Shown piece by piece: positions 18,701-23,242 of a stretch of DNA of 23,242 nt. Every line of letters starts with the position of its first letter. Positions within the stretch are counted from its first letter, which is position 1. The notes beneath the pieces are model-generated. The model was not told the DNA's origin, did no database searches, and was given only the letters and a program-made list of their open reading frames with translations. A program made the translations under genes and the position numbers. The stretch is from Ophiothrix spiculata (taxonomy: Eukaryota; Echinodermata; Ophiuroidea; Amphilepidida; Ophiotrichidae), in assembly GCA_000969725.1 (NCBI GenBank), contig JXSR01S032430.1; one strand, 5' to 3'.

Positions 18701-21498
18701 AAGGGATGCTAACAGGACTTACCTTTACAGTCTTTGAAGTCTGGGTGGTTTTGAGGGTAGTGTGTAACTAGACCTGGAAAACATAAACAAAAACATAAAA
18801 GAGTTAGTTTGTGTGCCATTTCAATTGATTCGCCTAAGTTTAGGATACGTAGAACACATTCATTTTGGCAAATACTGAGTTATAAAATTCAATCCCCTTA
18901 TCTAGATTTTTATTCATTTTTAATTATCGTTGGCGACAATGATAAACACTACCCTCAAGAGTTGAAATCTTCAAATTGGCTTTATTAGCAGATCCCATGC
19001 AAAATTGGAATTTCTTTTGATTTATCTGCAATCTAAGAAGATGTTAAAGCAATGTTTTACAAACTAAACTTTTAACCTCTTTCCTAACATATAGCATCAA
19101 TACATACTTTTAGAGAATAGCCTCATACCCAAGATTAATATGAAAACAAAACTCAAGATTTTAACTTTTCTGAAGGTTTTAATCAAAATTTTCACAATAT
19201 TTGGTAGTTGACTGATATTGTAAATCATCTGGAGATAAAATTTTGAAACTTTATCAAATGCACCTAATCAGGGGTGTGAGTGACCTCTTTGTAAAAACAA
19301 GGAAAAACATTGAAAAATTTAAAAAATGGTCTGAAATTTAAGAAAAAGCTAACATTTTGTATCATTTATTTCAAAAAATTAGAAAATCAGCATAAAACGA
19401 GGAGATTTCACACCCCTGCACCTTTAAATAATTACCAAACAATACTTACGATCAAGAACAAGTTGATAGTGCAACAGTCTCTGCACAGGCTTGAGTAGGA
19501 ATGTGTTGAAAGGAAGGTAACACACTTTCTGCAGCTCAAAATCCTTGTAAAACGACTCAAATTTCTTGTTCTTGCGTGTTGCTATTTCGAGCTCCGATAA
19601 GATTTCTTCAAGTTTCTCTATGTATGTTGTGTATAACTGAAAAGGATTAAGAACAAAATTAGAATGGAAGGTTTCATAATGAGTAGGCCATGAATGCATG
19701 TGTAAGAAACTAAGCTCTATTATTGCTTCAAATAAATTTCGGACACAAACTGCTGATCTGAACGCAGCCATGGCGTATTCAAGAATTGTGACAAGCACAG
19801 GTCACCGGGAAGTATGCAACGCCGTTTCTTAACAGTAATTCACAATACTGCGACATCGCATGCACCTGGAAAGAATTGTGCATTTGCTTTTCTGCTAGCT
19901 GCTTAGTCTATTCAGTTAATCCAAACCAGTATGCATCTTTGCAAATGGTTATAATGAAATGTTAACATTTGTTACATTAAGTACTTCCTCATCTTCTGAA
20001 TCAAAATAGACTGTAAAGATTCTCGCTGGTTAAGCAGTTAGGAGAAACTATTTTGGATTAAGTGAAATTGCTTGTGGACGTATGAAATCAAAATATGCAA
20101 TGAAATGTAACAAAATTCAATCTCCAATTGTAAAGAAAATAACTGTTAATTTCCATTTTAATGTTCATTCGTATGTGATATCATTATATTGACAAATTAA
20201 AGCGACATGCACTTGTGCATAGTGCTTATTTACGCTCCATTTGATGTGGACTCTTGGCTGTGATGCACATGGAAAACAACACCCATCTAAGTAAACTGTT
20301 TACTAGTGAAACATATAAAGAATTGTGCAAATTACCTACCAGGGCTTTACACTGAGGTGGCCATAGTGGAGCCTAAACCAGGGGTAGAAATTCGTCTTCA
20401 TGTACGTGAATCAAACTTGATTCACGCAGGTTGGATGTTGCGCGAATCATGATTCACCCAAAGTGCGTATAAGTTGATTCTCGCAAATTATTTTAGGTGA
20501 ATCAAATTTGACAACATAGATAATTTATAACACTGCACATATGGTAAACAAAGGAAACCTAATTTAATTGTAATACTGTAACTTGTGTCATTGTCAGTAT
20601 GTTTGACCGTGTTGTATTCATGGTTTTTGAAACAAAATAATAAAAAACAAACATGTACAATGAGCCATATTTAAGGCTGAGATTGTTTCTGTTGTCAGGT
20701 GACCCTTCACTCAAGAGTATTGGTGAAAAGTATTTAGTGCTGTGTGTAGCCCGTTTGTATCATTTTTAATTCATCATGGTTGCATAATTCTGCACTCTCT
20801 CAGCCAGCATTTTGTTGAGAAGTTTAATGTAATGATTGGACATCTATCACTATCCAGAAGCATTATTATAAATGTCAAATATCATTTTCTATTGTTTTAT
20901 GCAATGAAACATTGATTGATGATTGCATGTGCAATGTTTTTTATAGTAGAATATTTCACTTTTCAATGTCAGTCACGGTAAATTTCAGCAAACTTACTTC
21001 CGGGTTCGCGATCATTAATCATAGCTTAATTGTAGGTACATGAATATTGATTAATATGACGTCATCTTTATGGTACTAAATCATGAATTTGAGTGTTTTT
21101 ATTGCTCAGATATGATCACGTGGTACTATGACACTACTTTATATTTATGAATGACAAAAGTTCATGACAATATAAATGAAAACCACAAATGATTCTTTTA
21201 AGCTTACAACTTTAACGCGAATCAGCCGATGATTCGTGCTGCCACGTATTTGCGAGAATCTTTACGCGAATCGATTCGCGGATTCGCGTCGAATTTCTAC
21301 CCCTGCTAAACTGAGGCTTGAACCAACAACCATTTCATTACAAGTCTAATGTTCTATCAATTCCAACAAAACTATTTCCGCAACCGGTCTGTACATTTGG
21401 AGGAGTGACTTACTCTTAAATGCTGTATATTTTTCAACATGATATCTCCTACTCGCTGATAGCTTCCACCTTTAGTTTGTACGTTTGGTTTACCTTCC
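9664..21498 (-). CDS. FARP1/2: FARP1/FARP2-like RhoGEF (FERM, ARHGEF and pleckstrin domain protein), 3' part, 11 exons
   Basis: This is a spliced gene, incomplete at its 5' end. Joining 21414-21498, 19450-19636, 18723-18773, 18243-18373, 15520-15678, 14781-14894, 13655-13715, 12782-12948, 12065-12172, 10770-10921 and 9664-9718 gives one open frame of 422 full codons, with every intron GT...AG and every phase matching. Residues 1-150 are the second half of a DH domain, including the motifs FELQKVCYLP, FLLKPVQRLLHY and RDLVGLEQL. Residues 152-250 are PH1 (FIREGCLHKL, then an RWM near the end). Residues 255-318 are an acidic/serine linker with HRNTSVS, and residues 319-415 are PH2. The order DH-PH-linker-PH and the near-identical motifs identify the FARP family: membrane-associated exchange factors for Rac/Cdc42-type GTPases acting at the cell cortex and, in neurons, in dendrite and semaphorin-plexin signalling (family knowledge). 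The FERM domain is outside the window. Whether FARP1 or FARP2 is the closer vertebrate match cannot be told from the sequence alone. Confidence 0.95.
9858..10067. mobile_element. Inverted-repeat element, GTATTCCAG termini
   Basis: The left arm (9858-9901) and right arm (10023-10067) pair, sharing TATTCCAG, GTGTTTAGCTAAA and TGAACAC. A second partial left arm, TATTCCAGAAAGTTATTTAG, starts at 9911. Confidence 0.75.
10361..10592. repeat. Nested inverted repeat in intron j-k
   Basis: The outer arms are TAACTCA...GATTCTTGTCATTTGA (10361-10391) and its complement (10565-10592). The inner hairpin pairs GTGCATTTTTTATTTTCCAT at 10431 with 10463-10488. Confidence 0.75.
10605..10755. repeat. Long hairpin next to the exon j donor
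   Basis: The roughly 69-base arms (10605-10673 and 10687-10755) share GAAAAATGAAATGTTCCA and GTGCAATGG. The loop is about 13 bases. The outer end lies about 14 bases inside the intron from the donor at 10768-10769. Confidence 0.8.
10770..10921 (-). CDS. FARP1/2: FARP exon j (PH2, middle)
   Basis: The acceptor is CTCCATAG and the donor is GTCAGT, slightly weaker than the GTAAGT used elsewhere in the gene. It has 50 codons plus two bases: DDYPLASLPLLGYSIMTP, then KDYVFKLQFKTHVYFFRAES. DDYPLASLPLLGY and the YVFKLQFK-HVYFFRAES strands are nearly invariant in FARP1/2. The last two bases (AG) are completed by the next exon to give the R of the RW pair. A strong intronic inverted repeat (10605-10755) starts about 14 bases below the donor. 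Confidence 0.95.
11067..11227. mobile_element. Small hAT-like element (161 bp), 6-bp duplication
   Basis: The termini are CAGGCATGA and TCATGCCTA (one mismatch in the last base). It is flanked by AAGAAC directly on both sides (11061-11066 and 11228-11233). The interior is made of ATCTGAAT-type repeats. Confidence 0.7.
11805..11820. repeat. (ATT)n microsatellite
   Basis: Five or so ATT units following an AT-rich stretch. It may be the tail of a retroposon. Confidence 0.7.
12065..12172 (-). CDS. FARP1/2: FARP exon i (PH2, N-terminal part)
   Basis: The acceptor is TTTTTCAG and the donor is GTGAGT. It has 36 codons in phase 0: NQLSGFLLRKFKNSNGWQKL and then WVVFTNFCLFFYKSHG. This is the opening of PH2, with the basic LLRKFKN loop and the GWQKLWVVF strand typical of FARP proteins. 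It was missed by simple ORF scans because stops lie close on both sides in the introns. Confidence 0.95.
12400..12706 (+). mobile_element. tRNA-derived SINE
   Basis: The A-box TGGTCTAGTGG (12407-12417) is canonical. A decayed B-box lies about 33 bases on (ACTTTGAGCCG, 12450-12460). The body has the TTTGGGCAAGGCATTTAATC block seen in many marine-animal SINEs, and it ends near GGCGCTATAAAAATCCC. It lies on the strand opposite to the gene. Confidence 0.75.
12782..12948 (-). CDS. FARP1/2: FARP exon h (inter-PH linker)
   Basis: The acceptor is CTTACAG and the donor is GTGAGT. It has two bases plus 55 codons. It begins TTPEQDSAFEESEDDVSS, an acidic/serine-rich stretch, and ends HRANTTVHVCWHRNTSVS with SRAVE at the junction. 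The HRNTSVS-x(3)-SRAVE block is a conserved FARP linker signature leading into PH2. A 19-base piece of this exon recurs in the intron below it (12712-12730). Confidence 0.95.
13014..13508. mobile_element. Inverted-terminus element, TTGGACAA ends (495 bp)
   Basis: The ends CTTAAAGAGCATTGGACAA (13015-13033) and TTGTCCAATACCCCTTTAA (13489-13507) are imperfect inverted repeats. The interior 13100-13480 recurs at about 18885-19245 in the same orientation, which shows that this is a dispersed family. It contains a perfect 18-base hairpin (ATCGTTGT-AG-ACAACGAT). Confidence 0.75.
13655..13715 (-). CDS. FARP1/2: FARP exon g (end of PH1 and start of linker)
   Basis: The acceptor is CATTTTTCAG and the donor is GTGAGT. 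It has 20 codons plus one base: DLRTAMALSSQENSKAPDSI, with a split glycine codon at the 3' junction. It finishes the PH1 C-terminal helix and enters the linker between the PH domains. The phases match both neighbours, which supports this short exon although the linker part is poorly conserved. Confidence 0.88.
13747..14015. mobile_element. Probable partial relative of the 15767 element
   Basis: It begins CAAGCTTTTTCTTAAGCGGG and continues with a GCGCCAGGCGATTTTTACCC block, which is nearly the complement of 16291-16329. A GGCGCC-containing inverted segment occurs near 14000. The far terminus and target duplication are not clear. Confidence 0.45.
14605..14764 (+). mobile_element. 5'-truncated SINE with (ATTG)n tail
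   Basis: A B-box-like GGTTTGATTCC lies at 14640-14650, with no A-box in front of it. The body ends in (ATTG)5 at 14741-14760. The tail ends about 20 bases from the exon f donor. Confidence 0.6.
14781..14894 (-). CDS. FARP1/2: FARP exon f (PH1, C-terminal part)
   Basis: The acceptor is GATTCCAG and the donor is GTAAGT. It has 38 codons in phase 0. It reads LEDSEHDRSVANCFTLYGSN followed by KTVVIAASSPEEKERWMA. The tryptophan in ERWMA is the conserved residue of the PH C-terminal helix. The (ATTG)n tail of a SINE begins only about 20 bases into the intron after this exon. Confidence 0.95.
15319..15376. repeat. Double palindrome
   Basis: TAGTCCATCTAGATGGACCT (15319-15338) is inverted at 15357-15376 with one mismatch. 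Each arm is itself self-complementary around TCTAGA. Confidence 0.7.
15520..15678 (-). CDS. FARP1/2: FARP exon e (PH1, strands 1-4)
   Basis: The acceptor is CTACCAG and the donor is GTAAGT. It has exactly 53 codons in phase 0. It reads QFIREGCLHKLSRKGYQQRM, then FFLFSDILVYTSKGV, and ends IPLKGVV. This is the first half of a PH domain: the basic KLxRKG loop followed by the RMFFLFSD strand. It is one of the best conserved segments of FARP1/2. The 2.56-kb intron before it carries a 563-bp hAT-like insertion and a large foldback. Confidence 0.97.
15767..16329. mobile_element. Non-autonomous hAT-like transposon (563 bp) with perfect 8-bp TSD
   Basis: The inverted ends are CAAGCTTTTTTTAA... and ...TTTAAAAAAAAGCTTG. 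Both flanks carry TACGTCAT (15759-15766 and 16330-16337). An 8-bp duplication with CA-starting ends is the hAT pattern. The interior has no transposase; its left half repeats words such as GGACCAGGA and GAGCC. Confidence 0.85.
16351..16415 (-). repeat. tRNA-like fragment
   Basis: A perfect B-box GGTTCAAATCC lies on the minus strand (16361-16371), flanked by GGTTTGCC...GGTGAAACC ends that could pair. No credible A-box or anticodon arm was found, so this is a SINE or tRNA remnant, not a functional tRNA. Confidence 0.4.
16513..17278. mobile_element. Large foldback element (766 bp)
   Basis: The arms extend from the ends (TACCTTAGGAAGCAAAAC against GTTTTGCTCCCTAGGTA) almost to the centre near 16800. 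The right arm has about 195 bases (17005-17199) with no partner on the left, so the left arm has a deletion or the right arm an insertion. The 79- and 97-codon ORFs here are repeat sequence. Confidence 0.8.
17804..17890 (+). mobile_element. 90-bp inverted-repeat element, copy 3
   Basis: ATTGGACAATG, CCCAGGGTAAAGGTTGC, CAAACAATGGGGCCTGCGCC and CTGTTTACATT match the other two copies. The core is best preserved here. Confidence 0.7.
17920..17961 (+). repeat. Degenerate (TTAGGG)-like run
   Basis: Six TTAGGG/TTAGGA/TTACGG-like words occur in 42 bases. It is probably a short interstitial telomere-like repeat or simple sequence. Confidence 0.6.
18243..18373 (-). CDS. FARP1/2: FARP exon d (last DH helix)
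   Basis: The acceptor is TTTTTTCCACAG and the donor is GTAAGC. The 131-base exon holds the long C-terminal DH helix: AEVTEITNSVQANMK, then ENFQKMTELARDLVG and LEQLMQPGR. The RDLVG-(I/L)E-(N/Q)L motif immediately before PH1 is a FARP hallmark. It ends in phase 0. Confidence 0.95.
18723..18773 (-). CDS. FARP1/2: FARP exon c (DH domain)
   Basis: This is a 51-base micro-exon, too short to stand out as an ORF. The acceptor TTTTCCAG and donor GTAAGT flank two bases, 16 codons and one base. It reads LVTHYPQNHPDFKDCK. The split codons at either end give R and A, so the joined protein reads ...LVLD-R-LVTHY... and ...FKDCK-A-AGAEV.... This corresponds to the HYxxxHxDxxDC segment of FARP DH domains. 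Confidence 0.93.
18885..19245. repeat. Second copy of the 13100-13480 repeat
   Basis: It shares TTTTGATTTATCTGCAATC, AGAGAATAGCCTCATACCCA and TTTTAACTTTTCTGAAGGTT with 13100-13480 in the same order and orientation. The TTGGACAA termini are not preserved. Confidence 0.8.
19269..19418. mobile_element. Small CAGGGGTGTGA-ended element (150 bp)
   Basis: The inverted ends are CAGGGGTGTGAG and TTCACACCCCTG. Flanks CACCTAAT and CACCTTTA agree over the first five bases, which could be a decayed 8-bp duplication. The ends suit the hAT superfamily. Confidence 0.65.
19450..19636 (-). CDS. FARP1/2: FARP exon b (DH domain core)
   Basis: The acceptor is CCTTTTCAG and the donor is GTAAGT. It has 62 codons plus one base. 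It carries the most conserved DH stretch: RKNKKFESFYKDFELQKVCY followed by LPFNTFLLKPVQRLLHY. The LLKPVQR element corresponds to the conserved DH helix (CR3) that contacts the GTPase, and the residues expected there are present, so the exchange surface looks intact. The open frame runs on upstream past the acceptor only by chance. Confidence 0.95.
19637..21413 (-). other. FARP intron a-b
   Basis: The intron is 1.78 kb and GT...AG. Just over half is a 927-bp terminal-inverted-repeat element (20379-21305). The remainder (19637-20378) is unremarkable AT-rich sequence in which I see no exon or repeat signature. Confidence 0.85.
20379..21305. mobile_element. Non-autonomous hAT-like element (927 bp), 6-bp TSD
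   Basis: It has perfect 16-base terminal inverted repeats CAGGGGTAGAAATTCG (20379-20394 and 21290-21305) and the direct repeat CTAAAC on each side (20373-20378 and 21306-21311). The subterminal regions are full of GATTCGCG/CGCGAATC-type words in both orientations. No transposase frame was found. Confidence 0.85.
21414..21498 (-). CDS. FARP1/2: FARP exon a (DH domain, middle)
   Basis: The acceptor is TTTCAG just above 21498 and the donor is GTAAGT just below 21414. The 85-base exon starts with one base that completes a codon from an exon beyond the window, then reads EGKPNVQTKGG and SYQRVGDIML, ending in phase 0. The segment QRVGDIMLKN matches the DH helix in FARP proteins that precedes the ELE..TRKNKK helix. 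The exon before this one (FARP residues around the HRGFLREVEQRL region) was looked for up to 23242 and not found. Confidence 0.9.
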
Positions 21499-21786
21499 CT
21501 GAAATGACAAAAAGAAACAAAATATTACAAGATTAATATGATTTAAATGTAGCAAATGCGGACTATCTACACAGAGCGCAGATGCACATCTCTAAGATCT
21601 AGATCTATCTGAGATGGGATCTCCGTAGACCACTTTGACGGAAGCAATACACATGCTTTTATGCAGAGTACTGTACAATAGATCCGGATCTGACACCCAT
21701 GTAGTCACCGTCTAGATGCAAAGCGGCTTATGGAGATGGCATTGATCTGAACGTACCAATTTTACATTCTTGATATTTGGCAAAAA
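21499..21786 (-). other. FARP intron upstream of exon a
   Basis: AT-rich intron with a small cluster of AGATCTAGATCT-like palindromes at 21590-21625. The intron continues past the window end. Confidence 0.6.
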
Positions 21787-21949
21787 CAGGGATGCAAGTC
21801 ATCGAAGCCAAAATTTCCTGAAATGTCTTCAAATTTCCTGGAAAGAGCAATTTTCCTACTCTTCTATACAGGGCAAAATTTCCTGAAAACAAGATATTTT
21901 CAGTAAAATTTCCTGAATTCAGGAAATTTCCTGAAAACTTTCATCCCTG
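21787..21949. mobile_element. CAGGGATG-ended MITE (163 bp)
   Basis: The ends CAGGGATGCAAGT and ACTTTCATCCCTG are inverted. The interior repeats AAATTTCCTGA at least six times, in both orientations. The flanks are A-rich and the duplication is uncertain. Confidence 0.65.
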
Positions 21950-22111
21950 TAAAAAGAATATTTTTTTTTTAAATGATTGGGTAATTACTAATGGTTGGAT
22001 AAACACCCACTTTTCCAAAATGCATAACACATTTGGGTACATGAACCTGGGAGTGCGGGAGTAAAGAAGACCAAGGGTCTGCTAAACAAACTAAAGTTTT
22101 TAAAGAATTAT

Positions 22112-22541
22112 CCTGGGGGGGGGGGGGGGCACTCAAATATGAAAATGACGTACCTGCTCCTACCGGCTTTCGAAATGTAGGGGCAATAGGTGAGAAATAC
22201 ATTGAAAAAAAACTGGGTCATTTCGAGCGATTTGTTGGCAAGAGCAAAAAACAGAGTCATTCGGTGTAAGTTTTTGAATAAAATAAGGCTAATTTTCGTA
22301 AAATTTTTTGAAAAATCGACAAATTTAGCGAAAAAAGGGGGTCATTCGGTGTACGTTCTCGAAAAATCTGGGCAATGGATGAGAGTCACCATAAAAAGGT
22401 TGACTTTCAAAATAATAGGGGGTCATTGGGTGACCGCTCAGTGAAAAGGGGGGTCATTGGGTGAGAGCGGAGCAAAAAAAAGGGGGTCTATCGACAGGAG
22501 CATGACGCGTGCCAACATATGGGAGTGCTGCCCCCCCGGGG
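22112..22541. mobile_element. G-run MITE (430 bp) with perfect 8-bp TSD
   Basis: The left end is CCTGGGGG... with a run of 15 G, then CACTCAAATATG. The right end is the near complement CATATGGGAGTGCTGCCCCCCC. Flanks are AGAATTAT on both sides (22104-22111 and 22542-22549). Inside, GGGGTCATTGGGTGAGAG-like units repeat about five times. Confidence 0.85.
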
Positions 22542-22549
22542 AGAATTAT

Positions 22550-23242
22550 ACAAGACACAATTGGTAAGAAGTAATACACTTGTAGATGAAACATCTGTTC
22601 TATCATAACAGACTTAAGGTAATTTGGGTTGTTTATATGACATATTAAAGGGGAGAAACGATCACATAGGGTACCAAAGCATGCATTGGAAATATAATCT
22701 TAGATAAATTCTTTCAAAATATAAAGGAAAATATCTACTACTCCTAGTGTTTCATTAATGTTTATTTTCAAGGCCAGACATTAATTGGTCTTTTTATGTT
22801 CAAAATTCAAAGCAATCAAGTAAATGTAGAACTTTATTTTAAATTGTTAACCCTTTGATATGTCTTATTATAATGTAATAAGCATAGTTTAGTGCACAAT
22901 GTATCAGAAACCAATGTACGATCATTTGTTTACCAAACACTGACCGACTGGCTGTTCCAAGTTTAAGTCAACTTTTCAAGAACACATTTGTGTCTGTCCA
23001 ACACAAGCCTCCAGTAAAGTTGGTATATGATCAATTCTATTTTATTGTAGTGTCAAATAGAACATATCTCCAGGTTGTATGTGAATAATTATTCTAAGTT
23101 CACACAACATCAAGTGGAATTTAACAATTCTTCAAAATATGTAGAGATGGGAAAACATGTCTTATAGTTTTGATTTACTAAAAAAATGTTTTTAGTTTTC
23201 AGATATTTTTTTAGGTCAAATGAAAACTATATTTTGCAATGA
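22550..23242. other. Unassigned AT-rich intronic sequence
   Basis: No exon with a FARP-like DH N-terminal sequence was found here, and no repeat signature was recognised. It is presumably the intron that leads to the preceding FARP exon beyond the window. Confidence 0.55.

Larger units (their letters stand above)
18374..19449 (-). other. FARP introns b-c and c-d
   Basis: These two introns (18774-19449 and 18374-18722) flank the 51-base exon c. The first holds a short CAGGGGT-ended element (19269-19418) and a diverged copy of the repeat also found at 13100-13480. The second is 349 bases with nothing recognisable. Confidence 0.85.

Noticed and set aside
22190-22444. 84-codon plus-strand ORF
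   Set aside because: It consists of the tandem units of the G-run MITE.
1-23242. A novel multi-gene system, CRISPR array or operon
   Set aside because: The window is eukaryotic intron and intergenic DNA with one conserved gene. Repeats are transposon-type, not evenly spaced spacer arrays.
21499-23242. A further upstream FARP exon inside the window
   Set aside because: No stretch encodes the expected DH N-terminal motifs beside an acceptor and donor, so it probably lies beyond the window.

Overview
The window is AT-rich eukaryotic nuclear DNA. It has no long open reading frames, short exons with GT...AG introns, and very many repeat remnants. The one protein-coding gene found is the 3' part of a FARP1/FARP2 orthologue (FERM, RhoGEF and pleckstrin domain protein) on the minus strand. 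The intron sizes, tRNA-derived SINEs and abundance of small inverted-repeat transposons fit a marine invertebrate, perhaps an invertebrate deuterostome. The sequence alone does not fix the species.

Gene layout: eleven minus-strand exons lie between 21498 and 9664 and were pieced together here by homology and splice signals. Reading phases match at every junction, and together they encode 422 complete codons plus a stop. They cover the C-terminal half of the DH (RhoGEF) domain, the first PH domain, an acidic/serine-rich linker, and the second PH domain with a very short tail. The FERM domain, the linker after it and the start of the DH domain must lie beyond 23242. Transcription runs from high to low coordinates. 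The stop codon is at 9664-9666 and the 3' UTR extends below that to an undefined end.

Repeats: the rest is a mosaic of mobile-element debris. A probable 990-bp solo LTR (414-1403) has a 4-bp target duplication and splits a palindromic element. Non-autonomous DNA transposons with good target-site duplications lie at 15767-16329 (8 bp), 22112-22541 (8 bp), 20379-21305 (6 bp) and 11067-11227 (6 bp). Foldback or MITE-like elements lie at 5045-5321, 6653-6911, 8268-8467, 9440-9626, 9858-10067, 10361-10592, 10605-10755, 13014-13508, 16513-17278, 19269-19418 and 21787-21949. A 90-bp inverted-repeat family occurs three times. There are two tRNA-derived SINE copies and one decayed LINE 3' end.

Downstream of the gene (positions 1 to about 9400) no exon of any second gene could be supported. 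No novel enzymatic or defence system was found. The interest lies in the nested repeats and in how close several of them sit to FARP splice sites and to the stop codon.
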